A DNA stretch of 16,079 bases from assembly GCA_002722105.1 (NCBI GenBank), contig PBKF01000016.1, positions 3,738 through 19,816 on the forward strand, given 5' to 3'. Below are positions 1-8,909 of this stretch, piece by piece. The stretch comes from Fidelibacterota bacterium. Its GTDB lineage: Bacteria > Marinisomatota > Marinisomatia > Marinisomatales > UBA1611. Position numbers and translations under genes: made by a program. The number at the start of each line of letters is the position of its first letter. Position 1 is the stretch's first letter. The notes under the pieces are model-generated. The model saw nothing but the letters and a program-made list of their open reading frames with translations. It was not told the origin of the DNA and searched no databases.

Positions 1-142
1 GAAAATATTTATTGACTTTCCCAAATAGGTAAATAATTGGAAAAACCATTAATAGGGGATATTGGATACAATATGTTTTTAGAAGCGCTTTTTTACTTAT
101 TTTGCTATAATTGATCACAATTATAATTCTATGCTCAATATA
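1..142 (-). CDS. Possible 5' part of an unidentified gene running off the left edge
   Basis: A minus-strand frame is open from the stop at 143-145 to the window edge (47 codons). It could start at GTG 118-116 or ATG 49-47. The GTG version begins VINYSKISKKALKTY and leads into a hydrophobic stretch (PLLMVFPIIYLF), as expected for the start of a membrane or membrane-associated protein. Direction and spacing fit continuation of the polysaccharide operon, downstream of the methyltransferase. There is no clear Shine-Dalgarno sequence, and the frame is short enough to be open by chance in AT-rich DNA. No family can be assigned. Confidence 0.3.
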
Positions 143-303
143 TTACACGGACAGTTAGTATACTGTTTAAACAAACAATAATAAAACCCTAACGGATTTG
201 GTTATTTAGATAACTTAGACCAGTCGTAACAAAATTATTTTTATCAATTATCAATAAAATTAAATAATCATTTTGTTGTTATCGTGCATAAAAATAATTA
301 TTT
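143..303. other. AT-rich intergenic stretch without a recognisable gene
   Basis: All frames are broken by stops. It holds a short hairpin (ACAGT 151-155 pairing with ACTGT 162-166) and a 12-base inverted repeat, 233-244 against 288-299, made only of A and T and separated by 43 bases. Neither has the GC-rich stem and T-run of a typical intrinsic terminator. It is the longest non-coding gap in this operon and may hold a promoter for the gene to the left, but no convincing -35/-10 pair was found. Confidence 0.4.
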
Positions 304-954
304 CTACGTATAGTTAACTTTCTTAACAATGCATCCAAACTGTGCGAAATTTTTTTCATCTGGCGTCCTAGAACGAAGAAATAAAGGATTAATGAAATAC
401 TTTAAAAAAATAAATTTAAGCAAATACTTTAATCCAATTTCATTAGATTCTTTCAAGCGTTGCCATAATAACCATTTGATGGCCCAATTATGGTCTTCGG
501 TATAAAATATACTATCAATTTGAAGTTTTTGATTAATAAGAATTATTTTCAACCCATTCGGTGTGAACCGAAAGTTGTCAATTGGGGCAGCATGAACAGG
601 ATTTATGAATGGCACTTCAATAACCATAACTCCATTTTCTTTTAAAATTCTAGAGGCCTCCTTCAATAAACTTTCTGGATCGTTTACATGTTCAAGTACA
701 CATCTAAGTAATATTTTATCAAATGTCTTATCTTCAAATGGGATTATACCTCCATCATATACTACATCAATATTATTACCAGGATGAATATTTAATCGAG
801 TAATATTATCACTTTTAAAGGTGTATTCCCCGTCATGACCAATATCCAACCCCTTTCCATATAATCCATCAAAAATCTCAATTGACTTCATATTTCGATC
901 ACATGGCCATTTGCCAAGGTTATTTAAAAATTTGTACCATATACGGGATATCAT
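304..954 (-). CDS. SAM-dependent methyltransferase, class I (Methyltransf_11-like)
   Basis: Predicted cytoplasmic 216-residue protein that should transfer a methyl group from S-adenosylmethionine; the acceptor is unknown. Motif I is GLDIGHDGE (residues 35-43), a slightly degenerate form of the usual LDxGxGxG. Next come FDKILLRCVLEHVNDP (78-93), the typical motif of this family with EHV in place of the common EHL, and a strand GVMVIEVPF (108-116). PIDNFRFTPNGL (124-135) resembles methyltransferases of glycan clusters. It lies 44 bases after the Wzt-like ATPase on the same strand, so methylation of a sugar or chain end is plausible but inferred. Chain-terminating modification coupled to Wzt-dependent export is known for some O antigens. 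The ATG start has no obvious Shine-Dalgarno. Confidence 0.8.
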   Translation of the reverse strand: MISRIWYKFLNNLGKWPCDRNMKSIEIFDGLYGKGLDIGHDGEYTFKSDNITRLNIHPGNNIDVVYDGGIIPFEDKTFDKILLRCVLEHVNDPESLLKEASRILKENGVMVIEVPFINPVHAAPIDNFRFTPNGLKIILINQKLQIDSIFYTEDHNWAIKWLLWQRLKESNEIGLKYLLKFIFLKYFINPLFLRSRTPDEKNFAQFGCIVKKVNYT

Positions 955-998
955 TTTCTATTTTTTTTATGATTATATGATAAAAATAGTTTTATGAG

Positions 999-2207
999 CT
1001 AAAGTATTCTAGTTTCAATATTCATAATAGACTTACTCGCATCATAATTTTTGCATTTTATGATTAGTTTTTTACCGTGACAACTTTTTTTAATCCTAAA
1101 ACCTCCATAAATCTCAGCCTCAATAAAATATATACCCGGACTAAATGCCGTATATTCATATTTGATATTAATCTCATTAAGGCCTTTTTGCTTCAAAGAA
1201 ATATTGTATTCTGAATCAAATACGGCAGATCCTGAATCGTTTAGTATATAAATCCTTAAAGTACTAGGAACCAATTCGATATTATTTGGTATAGAAAAAA
1301 TTAATGTAAGTATAAAACCATCCATTTCACTAATTGTAGTTATTGGATTCCCCATATTATTTTTGATTTTCCAATCAATAAAACCAAATCTTGATATATT
1401 CTTACTTTTTGGTTTAAAACTACGATTCTTATAGACTCTTACTACATCATAAGTATTGCCATATTCTTGAATTTCACCCTTACTCAATAGAATCGATTTT
1501 TCACAGATATTTGGTAATACTCCAAGTCTATGACTGACCATCAAAACAGTTCGCCCTTCATCTGAAATATTTTCCATCTTATCAATACACTTTTCTTGAA
1601 AATTAGCATCACCAACCGCTAATACTTCATCTATCAATAATATATCTGGATTAAGATGTGCAGCTACAGAAAAAGCTAACCTAACACCCATACCACTAGA
1701 ATAACGTTTAACTGGAGTATCAATAAATTTTTCTACACCTGAGAAATCAACAATTTCTTCAAACTTACTATCAATTTCTTTTTTAGTCATACCAAGTATT
1801 GTACCATTAAGATATATATTTTCTCTTCCAGTCAAATCAGGATGAAATCCGGAGCCAACTTCTAAAAGACTTGCTACATTACCATTTAGTTCTATTTGCC
1901 CAAAAGTAGGTTGGCTGATTTGAGCAAGAATTTTTAATAATGTACTTTTCCCAGCACCATTTTCACCAATAATCCCTAACACTTCACCTTGCTTTACTTT
2001 AAAAGAAACATCCTTTAAGGCCCAAATAATATCTTTTTCATCTGTTCCATTTTTAAAATTGCTCAAATTTTTCAAACGATTAAAATTAGAAAAAGGACTT
2101 TTAATTATTGATCCCACTTTTCCAATTAATGAATCCTGCATTTCATCTTTCAGACCTATTCTATAACGCTTTGAAAGGTTATCTATCTTTATTGCAATAT
2201 CAGTCAT
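999..2207 (-). CDS. wzt: Polysaccharide ABC exporter ATPase with C-terminal Wzt-like domain
   Basis: This 402-residue protein powers export of a lipid-linked glycan across the inner membrane together with the adjacent permease. The Walker A motif is GENGAGKS (81-88), the signature YSSGM (169-173), Walker B ILLIDEV (189-195), and the H-loop histidine is in VSHR (about 226). The TGRENIYLNG segment (126-135) is typical of the Wzt/TagH branch. Residues from about 272 to 402 form a beta-rich extension like the Wzt C-terminal domain, which in O9a-type systems recognises the modified end of the glycan. The start chosen is ATG 2207-2205, which overlaps the permease stop as TGATG and so suggests translational coupling. 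A TTG one codon upstream is the alternative. Confidence 0.9.
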   Translation of the reverse strand: MTDIAIKIDNLSKRYRIGLKDEMQDSLIGKVGSIIKSPFSNFNRLKNLSNFKNGTDEKDIIWALKDVSFKVKQGEVLGIIGENGAGKSTLLKILAQISQPTFGQIELNGNVASLLEVGSGFHPDLTGRENIYLNGTILGMTKKEIDSKFEEIVDFSGVEKFIDTPVKRYSSGMGVRLAFSVAAHLNPDILLIDEVLAVGDANFQEKCIDKMENISDEGRTVLMVSHRLGVLPNICEKSILLSKGEIQEYGNTYDVVRVYKNRSFKPKSKNISRFGFIDWKIKNNMGNPITTISEMDGFILTLIFSIPNNIELVPSTLRIYILNDSGSAVFDSEYNISLKQKGLNEINIKYEYTAFSPGIYFIEAEIYGGFRIKKSCHGKKLIIKCKNYDASKSIMNIETRIL

Positions 2208-3059
2208 CAAGCTACATCGGCAAAGATTCTTTCTTTACGTTTAAAATAAAATGCACCACTTATACATAAGATAAATCCAGTTAAAAAACCAAATAGTATA
2301 AATTTTAATGGCATGGGGGTTTGTCCAAGTAATGCGGAACGGAATCCTTCTATTACACCTACCATTGGGTAAAACCCATACCAAAACGTAATTGATTCTC
2401 CGAATTTATCTGTAAGTAATGAAAGAGGCCATACAACCGGTGCAGCATACATCAAAAGTTGAGATATAAAATTAATTCCATGTCTAACATCACGATATTG
2501 AATCGCCATTGCCGATAACCACATACCAATACCATATGAAGTTAAAATCATAATCAAAACCAATAATGGAAGCCAAAGTATATTCAATGTTACGTTGATA
2601 CCATACCATACCATTAGTAAAAAAACAATGCTTAACGCAATGAAAAAATCAATTAGTCCAGCAATAACTGGGGTTAAGGGGATAATGAGCCTGGGAAAAT
2701 AGACCTTAGTAAATATTCCAGCATTTCCTACAAGACTTTGAGTCGATTTCGTCATGGCTGTTGCGAAATAAATCCATGGTACCAGTGCCGTATAAGAAAA
2801 TATCGGGTAGGGTATTCCGTCACTTGGGATTTTAGCTAAATTCCCAAAAATAATTGAAAAAATTATCATGGAAAGTACAGGCCGAATAATTGCCCAGGAA
2901 AATCCAAGAATAGTTTGTTTATACAATACCTTTATTTCTCTTAGAACAAAGAAATAAAGTAAATCCTTATATCTTATTAACTCTGGTAAATTTATGAACT
3001 GCCAGCGTTTATCTGGTGTAATTACAGTTTTAATTTTTGTATTTTTTACTTTTTAACAT
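2207..3059 (-). CDS. wzm: Polysaccharide ABC-2 exporter permease, with an apparent frameshift at codons 2-7
   Basis: Integral membrane partner of the Wzt-like ATPase. The body (YKQTILGFSWAIIRP, then about six hydrophobic segments, ending FYFKRKERIFADVA) is typical of Wzm/TagG ABC-2 permeases. The frame stays open upstream of the TTG at 2926 to 3052 and encodes family-typical residues (TVITPDKRW, ELIRYKDLLYFFVLREIKV), so the gene is longer than a 2926 start implies. No ATG, GTG or TTG lies in that extension. An ATG at 3059-3057, preceded by a fair Shine-Dalgarno (GGTGA, four bases away), is one base out of frame. Removing one A from the A5 or A6 run just after it would give a protein beginning MLKVKNTKIKTV, about 283 residues, a normal length. 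The extra base may be a sequencing error, a real mutation, or a slippage site. Start from an ATT (3022) is less likely. Confidence 0.8.
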
Positions 3060-3099
3060 CTGTTCACCAATATTTAAATCAGAAATTTATATTTTTGAT

Positions 3100-3627
3100 T
3101 TAAATATCAAATATTTTTGTTCCAAGAGTTTGTATAAAAGAATACTCTAAAATCATATCTTCTTTATTATCAATAACCCAATTCATATTATGTTGGCCAC
3201 CAGGGAATGAGTTTTCATCAAAAATACACTCTATATGTTTATGTCCAAGTTCTTTGAATGCAAAATATCTCTTAAATCCATCTAGCCTTTGATATTGGAA
3301 ATTAATATCAAGCCCATTAATCATATTATATTGATATCCACAATAATCTATGTAAGATTGCGATTTAAAGCTTGTAACTAAGATTGGTAATATTTTCTTG
3401 CCGTTATTAATTAATTCTTTTACCATTCTTATTCCCTCTTTATGGTCTTTGCATTCTGTAATAGTCTTTACATCATGATTACAATCAAAGGGATTAATTT
3501 GTTCTATGGGAATTTTCTTGATGCAAATCTCTTTTATTATATGTTTATTTTTTTTAAACCGTCTTAGTTGGTATTCATAAGAAAAATACTTTTTTGACCA
3601 ATTTTGAATAATATTTGTAATAAGCAT
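3100..3627 (-). CDS. Uncharacterised protein with a ParB/sulfiredoxin-fold-like core
   Basis: 175 residues, no signal peptide or membrane segment. The N-terminus is basic (RRFKKNKHIIKE). Residues 39-46 (IPIEQINP) and 112-135 (YQRLDGFKRY, then FAFKELGHKHIECI) match the layout of ParB-like/sulfiredoxin-fold proteins: an entry strand, a D-G-x-x-R turn, a helix and a closing strand. It is too short for, and lacks, the helix-turn-helix of chromosomal ParB, so it is not a segregation protein. Proteins with this fold can hydrolyse or bind nucleotides, but no activity can be claimed. It follows the duplicated-domain gene by 23 bases and precedes wzm by 40, so it is embedded in the polysaccharide operon. 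The call rests on motif resemblance only. Confidence 0.6.
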   Translation of the reverse strand: MLITNIIQNWSKKYFSYEYQLRRFKKNKHIIKEICIKKIPIEQINPFDCNHDVKTITECKDHKEGIRMVKELINNGKKILPILVTSFKSQSYIDYCGYQYNMINGLDINFQYQRLDGFKRYFAFKELGHKHIECIFDENSFPGGQHNMNWVIDNKEDMILEYSFIQTLGTKIFDI

Positions 3628-3650
3628 AATAATCTAAGTCTACTCTTTCT

Positions 3651-4127
3651 TCAGATCCTTCTGGCAAAGATTGATCTAATTATTATCTGCATTATTTTTT
3701 TTATTTTAGTAAATAATAATACTCTTCTTGATTTCTTAATGGACTTACAGAAATTGATAAAATCTTTTTCATTAAACTCTAATCGAATATCAAAATAATG
3801 CAGATGTATTGTACCATTTTCTTGTAACTCAATCTGTATTCTATCTGGAAAATAATCTGGCTTAGTTTGAATATCTATTTTTAATTGTTTTCGTAAATCA
3901 TGTGATTCATTTTCTACGTATCCATTCGATATTTGGTGTTTAAGCTCAATATCGCTCAGTTTAATCAATTCGGCAAAATTATTCCATTCTGGAATGCTAA
4001 ACTCAACCCTAAGATCTCTATGATGTATATGGATGTTTTCACATATGTCTATACACAATCTGGTACTGCATAACCTCTGCGAGCTAGAATTATTATTAAC
4101 AAACAATTTTTTATCTATTATTCCCAT
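3651..4127 (-). CDS. Uncharacterised protein with two copies of an IHxHxxDxRxEF domain
   Basis: 158 residues; I do not recognise a named family. The sequence shows an internal duplication. NIHIHHRDLRVEF (31-43), followed by PEWNNFAELI, matches TIHLHYFDIRLEF (106-118), followed by KDFINFCKSI. Each copy looks like two beta strands carrying H-x-H and D-x-R, then an amphipathic helix. The tail (134-158) is strongly basic and hydrophobic, including IMQIIIRSIFARRI, and could contact a membrane. The ATG start has a good Shine-Dalgarno (GGAG, seven to eight bases upstream), the clearest in the polysaccharide block. Its neighbours are PAPS synthase upstream and the ParB-like gene downstream. Paired histidines could bind metal or a glycan; that is speculation. 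Confidence 0.65.
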   Translation of the reverse strand: MGIIDKKLFVNNNSSSQRLCSTRLCIDICENIHIHHRDLRVEFSIPEWNNFAELIKLSDIELKHQISNGYVENESHDLRKQLKIDIQTKPDYFPDRIQIELQENGTIHLHYFDIRLEFNEKDFINFCKSIKKSRRVLLFTKIKKIMQIIIRSIFARRI

Positions 4128-4254
4128 TAGATATCTCCGATATGAATTAGGTATATGAATACATTTGATGTAATTAAAAAATTAATATTTAAAATAATTT
4201 CGAAGCTTTATTGCTATCTATCTGTACGATTTAACCCAAAATAAAGTTTTTAGG

Positions 4255-5952
4255 TTATTTTATGTATCCCAATTTTTTGATACGAATAATAATTTGATCA
4301 ACTAATTCTTCAGGCGGTGTGCCACTGGAATTAATAACAATCTCCGCTTGTTTGGGTGCTTCATAAGGGTCTGATATTCCGGTAAATTTTTTAATTATGC
4401 CTTTTCTAGCTAATTCATATAGACCTTTCACATCCCGTTCTTCACATTTTTCCAAGGAAGTATTTACATAGATTTCAATATATCCACCCAAATCTGATAT
4501 AAGCGCACGATTTATTCTTCTATCAGCTTCATAGGGAGCTATTGGTGCACAAATAGCAATACCTCCATTTTTTGTAATCTCGCTGGCAACATAGCCAATA
4601 CGCTGAACATTTAATGAACGGTGTTTTTTAGAAAAACCTAATTCACTGGACAAATTTGTACGAACAATGTCACCATCTAAAAGAGTTACAGGGCGACTAC
4701 CTTCTTCCAATAATTTTACCAATAACCCATTGGCAAGAGTTGACTTTCCAGAACCAGATAACCCTGTAAAAAATATTGTAAGCCCTCGCTCAGTTAATGG
4801 CGGGTGTGATAATTCTAGCTCTTGTGCTACTTTTTTATAGGTAAACCATTCAGGAATTCCTCTCCCCTTTTCTAATAACTGTCTTAATTCTGTACCAGAA
4901 ATAGTTTGATATTCAACCTCTTTTTTGATTTCATCAACAGCTTCATAGCGATCTTCTTGCGGTAAAAAAACCATAAACTTGAATGGTACCATTTCAATAC
5001 CAATTTCATCTTGGTACTTTATTAAAAGTTCTTGTGCATCATAAGGGCCATAAAATGCATTACCTTCTTTGTCATTACCGGGACCAGCGTGGTCACGACC
5101 AACAACTAAATGTGTACATCCATAATTTTTTCTGATTAAGGCATGCCATAATGCTTCTCTTGGGCCACCCATTCTCATTGCAAGTGGTAGTAAACTTAGC
5201 ATTACGGAATTTTCAGGGTATTTTTCCATGACATGTTTGTAGCATCTTACTCGCGTGTAATGATCTACATCACCGGGTTTAGTCATACCTACCACAGGAT
5301 GTAATAACAGGTTTGCATTTAGGTCTTTTAGTGCACGTGTGGTCATTTCAACATGAGCACGATGTAATGGATTTCTTGTTTGAAAAGCGACTATTTTTTC
5401 CCATCCATTATCTAAAAAGAAAGATTTTAACTCTTGCGGTGTATGTCTATCATATTGATAATCATAATGGTGCGGGTAAGATATTCCCTCAAGTTTGCCA
5501 CCTAGGTAAACTTGATGACTAATATTGGTTAAATAATTAACAGCTGGATGTGCGACATCATTTGTACCATAAACAATTTTGGCTTCTTTTTCTAAATCGG
5601 GTTTCCATTTATCTGAAATATTTAATACCGCTAATGGAAATCCTTCCTTATCCCGTAACGTTATTTTTTCTTCTCCATTGATATTTTCTGCAAATTCTTC
5701 GGTGATATCTAAAGTAATTGGCATTGGCCATAATGAGCCATCTTGCAAACGCATTTCATATAGAACGGATTCATAATCATTTTGATTCATAAAACCGCTT
5801 AAAGGAGAAAAACCGCCATTTAATAATAACTCCAAATCACATATTTGACGATCAGTCAATTGCCAGGACGGAAATGTATTTGCATCATGTTTTAATTTTG
5901 GTTTTACTTTATAAGGTGCCATTAACGTGGTAACCATTGTATTATCGCTCAT
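4255..5952 (-). CDS. sat-cysC: Bifunctional sulfate adenylyltransferase / adenylylsulfate kinase (PAPS synthase)
   Basis: A 565-residue fusion that turns sulfate and ATP into APS, then phosphorylates APS to PAPS in the cytoplasm. Residues about 1-385 are ATP sulfurylase: QTRNPLHRAH (191-200) carries the nucleotide-binding HxxH, and GRDHAG (285-290) is the second active-site motif. Residues 390-565 are APS kinase: P-loop GLSGSGKST (397-405), LDGDIVR (425-431) and FTGISDPYE (523-531). Both active sites look intact. It sits inside the polysaccharide operon and no reductive sulfate genes are visible, so PAPS may feed sulfation of the glycan; no sulfotransferase lies in the window. General sulfur assimilation is the alternative. 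A weak promoter (TTACAA, 18-base spacer, TACAAT; 6003-5974) lies upstream. The nearest AGGA is about 14 bases from the ATG, too far for a standard Shine-Dalgarno. Confidence 0.95.
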   Translation of the reverse strand: MSDNTMVTTLMAPYKVKPKLKHDANTFPSWQLTDRQICDLELLLNGGFSPLSGFMNQNDYESVLYEMRLQDGSLWPMPITLDITEEFAENINGEEKITLRDKEGFPLAVLNISDKWKPDLEKEAKIVYGTNDVAHPAVNYLTNISHQVYLGGKLEGISYPHHYDYQYDRHTPQELKSFFLDNGWEKIVAFQTRNPLHRAHVEMTTRALKDLNANLLLHPVVGMTKPGDVDHYTRVRCYKHVMEKYPENSVMLSLLPLAMRMGGPREALWHALIRKNYGCTHLVVGRDHAGPGNDKEGNAFYGPYDAQELLIKYQDEIGIEMVPFKFMVFLPQEDRYEAVDEIKKEVEYQTISGTELRQLLEKGRGIPEWFTYKKVAQELELSHPPLTERGLTIFFTGLSGSGKSTLANGLLVKLLEEGSRPVTLLDGDIVRTNLSSELGFSKKHRSLNVQRIGYVASEITKNGGIAICAPIAPYEADRRINRALISDLGGYIEIYVNTSLEKCEERDVKGLYELARKGIIKKFTGISDPYEAPKQAEIVINSSGTPPEELVDQIIIRIKKLGYIK

Positions 5953-6057
5953 GTAAAAATTATGTTCCTATATATTGTATTTTTTTAAAGAAAAAGTTTG
6001 TAATGGATATTATTAAAAGAAAATAATTTAATTTTTATAAAATAATAACAGCTAAAG

Positions 6058-8418
6058 CTAAGCAGACTGAGTTTCCGTATCACTTCTATAGTAATGATAA
6101 TATTGATAATAATAATAGTATGAGCCATAACTGTTTTTATGGGTTACAGCATTTAGAATAATACCACCAAGCGGTGCATCTACATTCCTTAATGATGTGA
6201 TGGTATGGTCAAATGCTTTTTTATCTGTTTGTCCTACCTTCACTACCATAACGATTTGATCTATTTCTTTAGAAACCATGGTGGCATCCGTTACAGCAAC
6301 TAGTGGCGGACTGTCTAGCAATATCATATCCCAATCTTTCTCTAACCTTTTTAAAAGATCAGACATCCGTTTGGATCCTAATAACTCTGATGGATTAGGA
6401 GGAATAATTCCAGATGGAACAACGTAAAGATTCTCAATACTAGTCGATTGAACCAAAGAATTAAAATCATCTTTTGCACCTGAAAGGTAATCTGTGATAC
6501 CAGGTTCTTTATTCAAATCTAAAACTTTATGAACAACTGGTCGCCTCAAGTCTGTATCAATTAAAATAGTTTTTTTACCAAGATTGGCATAGGTAATAGC
6601 TAAATTTGCTACGGTAGTTGTTTTACCTTCACCGGGCCCAGCACTTGAAATAAGAATCGATTTTATCTTTTTATCAGCAGATGTGTACAGAAGACTAGTT
6701 CTTAGACTTCTGTAAGCTTCAGAGACTGGTGATCTTGGGTCTTCTCTTGTAATTAGTCTTCTTTTTAATCCATGACTAGTTTTGGATCTTGATAGTAGAC
6801 CGCTTTTAAAAGAAAAAAACCTTTGTTTATTGACGATTTCTTTACCAATTGAAGGAATGATTCCCAAAACAGATAAACTTTTTCTTTCTATATCATGAGG
6901 TGTTTTGATGGTATTATCTAAAAACTCAAGTCCGAACGCTAAGAAAATTCCTAATCCTAAACCAAAAATTAAACCCATAAGTATAGTCCGCTTATGATTT
7001 TGTCCAGTACTACCAGGTAAACGTGAGTAATCAACTATTTGTACTTTACCAACCTGAGAAGCAACGTTGATTTTTGCTTCTTCCAGCTTTTGTCTAAGCA
7101 AAGAATAGTTTTGATTCAACACTATATTATTTCGTTGTAAACGAGAGAATTCAAGTTGTTTAGATGGTAAAAGGTCTAGTTTTTCTTCATATAATGATAA
7201 TAAACGTTCAGATTCTTTCTTTTTTAAACGGTAACCCATTATTTCAGAGTCTAGCGAAATAAGTTCGGTTACTATATCCTGTCTTGCTTTCAATGGGTCC
7301 TGAACAATGATACCTTGTTGTGTTAATTCTTTTACTTTTGTATTTAATTGTGATTTAAGCCCCTGCATTTTTGACTTTAATTCCATAACTGCACCGTGTT
7401 CTTCACCATATTGTGCGATATTTTGGATTAAATTAGCTTCAAGTTGACTGATTTCATTTCTAAGTGATATTACTTGAATATTTATATTATTCATCAGCTG
7501 TTCAGCAAGGTTTTTTTCATCTTGTGATAACTTAGATTTTAAATGATTGTATTTTTCTTTTCGTATATTAATCTCTGAAGCTGTATTATATATCTCAGTT
7601 TCTACACTACTTATCTGACCAGTTATTGCTATAGCCTTACCATCCAGATCATACATACGTTCCTGTTTTTTAAATTGAGTAAGAGCTTTTTCTGAATCCC
7701 TAAGCTTTTTTTCCTGGTTTTTGACCAATTCATCAAGAAACTGAACTGAATTATTCGCTTTCTCACCACTCCATTTTTGATCTAAATCCTGATATACATC
7801 TGCAACTGTATTTACAATTAATTGGGCTTCCATCGGCCACACACTGGTATAAGAAATATCAATTATATTTGTACCTTGACGGTGATTCACCTTTAATCTT
7901 GCAATTAAATTCTCTGCAAATCTTTCTCCAATTTTATCTGAGTATTCTTCATTATATCTAAGAGGCAAATCTGTGCTGGGATCATATAGCCCAAGAGTTA
8001 GAATTTCTTTGGTGAATTGTCGTAATCTTTTACCTCGTGGGTAAAATGGATATGAACCAAATAGAGCCAGGTTATTTTTCTTATACCGCCAAATCTCTTT
8101 TATAGTTGCTTTGGCTACACTTCTGGATCGGATAAGTTGCATTTCATTTGTCATTCTGTTGCGATCCCTGTTTCCTGTAATATCCATAATCATACCAGCA
8201 CCAGGTTTATCCTGCACAACAACTGTAGCTATGGCAGTATAAGATGGTGGAATGGTCATTACATGATAAATAGAATAACCTAAACCCAAAAGACCAAATA
8301 ATAGTATTTTTTTTAGATGAAGACGTAGAATAAAAAGGTAGTCTCTAAAAGTTAACTCATTATCCTGCCAATTCGGCATTTGCCCATTTGATTGTAATCC
8401 TGATTGGCGATTAATCAT
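6058..8418 (-). CDS. wzc: Polysaccharide chain-length protein / tyrosine autokinase (Wzc-type BY-kinase)
   Basis: 786-residue inner-membrane protein that combines a Wzz/GumC-type co-polymerase with a cytoplasmic bacterial tyrosine kinase. Transmembrane segments are at about 35-55 and 478-497. Between them is a periplasmic region with long coiled coils (about 220-450). The kinase has EAYRSLR (567-573), matching the ExxRxxR oligomerisation motif; Walker A SAGPGEGKTTT (592-602); Walker A' ILIDTDLRRP (618-627); and Walker B MILLDSPP (698-705). The C-terminus carries ten tyrosines within 14 residues (764-777, SYGSYYYYYQYYHYY), the autophosphorylation cluster. The start overlaps the SLBB gene stop as ATGA, implying coupled translation. 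The phosphatase two genes upstream should reverse its phosphorylation. Wzc is used as a family label. Confidence 0.95.
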   Translation of the reverse strand: MINRQSGLQSNGQMPNWQDNELTFRDYLFILRLHLKKILLFGLLGLGYSIYHVMTIPPSYTAIATVVVQDKPGAGMIMDITGNRDRNRMTNEMQLIRSRSVAKATIKEIWRYKKNNLALFGSYPFYPRGKRLRQFTKEILTLGLYDPSTDLPLRYNEEYSDKIGERFAENLIARLKVNHRQGTNIIDISYTSVWPMEAQLIVNTVADVYQDLDQKWSGEKANNSVQFLDELVKNQEKKLRDSEKALTQFKKQERMYDLDGKAIAITGQISSVETEIYNTASEINIRKEKYNHLKSKLSQDEKNLAEQLMNNINIQVISLRNEISQLEANLIQNIAQYGEEHGAVMELKSKMQGLKSQLNTKVKELTQQGIIVQDPLKARQDIVTELISLDSEIMGYRLKKKESERLLSLYEEKLDLLPSKQLEFSRLQRNNIVLNQNYSLLRQKLEEAKINVASQVGKVQIVDYSRLPGSTGQNHKRTILMGLIFGLGLGIFLAFGLEFLDNTIKTPHDIERKSLSVLGIIPSIGKEIVNKQRFFSFKSGLLSRSKTSHGLKRRLITREDPRSPVSEAYRSLRTSLLYTSADKKIKSILISSAGPGEGKTTTVANLAITYANLGKKTILIDTDLRRPVVHKVLDLNKEPGITDYLSGAKDDFNSLVQSTSIENLYVVPSGIIPPNPSELLGSKRMSDLLKRLEKDWDMILLDSPPLVAVTDATMVSKEIDQIVMVVKVGQTDKKAFDHTITSLRNVDAPLGGIILNAVTHKNSYGSYYYYYQYYHYYRSDTETQSA

Positions 8419-8903
8419 AATCTGGATACCTGAAGATAAATACTTATCAAGCTTAAAACTGTATTAATTGCTCCTATCTGCTCTAGAAAATATGCTACAG
8501 GCTTTTTAGGAATAATAATTGTATCATTTGGTTTAATTTTAATGAAGTTAGAACGATCACCTGATTGAACATAATTATTAAGATCTATAACATAAACTAA
8601 CTTGCCATTTTCATCGGGTAATTCCCTGTAAATACTTGTCTTTTTTAAATTGGCACCGGGCTGCGGGCCGCCAACAATTGAAATAAGCGTAGCTAAATCA
8701 ATTCCTTCATAAACTAGATGATTTCCAGCATTTCCAACTTCACCCCACACGTTTACGTGCATCATTATGTTTCCATTATTATCAGTTAAATATCTTTCGC
8801 TAGATATTTGATAATCTGAAAATGTAGGTATTTTCACTAAATCATCTTGAGCAAAAATGAGATTAAAAACTAAACAGGTGATACAATATTTAATTTTATT
8901 CAT
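8415..8903 (-). CDS. Small periplasmic SLBB-domain polysaccharide export protein
   Basis: 162 residues from ATG 8903-8901; a TTG two codons earlier (8909) is possible but would only lengthen the signal peptide. Residues 1-18 form a secretion signal (cleavage probably after IFA, before QDD); the cysteines at 7 and 10 do not make a lipobox. Residues about 49-105 (VNVWGEVGNAGNHLV, LATLISIVGGP) form one SLBB domain like those of Wza-family proteins. IKPNDTIIIPKK (122-133) is the characteristic end of such a module, followed by a hydrophobic tail (137-158). The N-terminal polysaccharide-export domain and outer-membrane helix of full Wza are absent, since Wza is more than twice as long. It probably works as a periplasmic adaptor to the BY-kinase, with the outer-membrane channel encoded elsewhere. 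Confidence 0.8.
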   Translation of the reverse strand: MNKIKYCITCLVFNLIFAQDDLVKIPTFSDYQISSERYLTDNNGNIMMHVNVWGEVGNAGNHLVYEGIDLATLISIVGGPQPGANLKKTSIYRELPDENGKLVYVIDLNNYVQSGDRSNFIKIKPNDTIIIPKKPVAYFLEQIGAINTVLSLISIYLQVSRL

Positions 8904-8909
8904 ACCCAA

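Noticed and set aside
233..299. 12-base inverted repeat (233-244 and 288-299) as a terminator or attachment site
   Set aside because: Arms are pure A/T with one purine-pyrimidine pattern and a 43-base gap; such repeats are expected by chance in DNA of this composition.
605..787. Plus-strand short frames inside the methyltransferase, and similar ones inside sat-cysC, cpsB, lapA and miaB
   Set aside because: Each is antisense to a well-supported gene and encodes low-complexity, unrecognisable peptides.
3100..3627. ParB plasmid or chromosome partition gene
   Set aside because: Too short, no helix-turn-helix, no parA neighbour and no parS-like sites.
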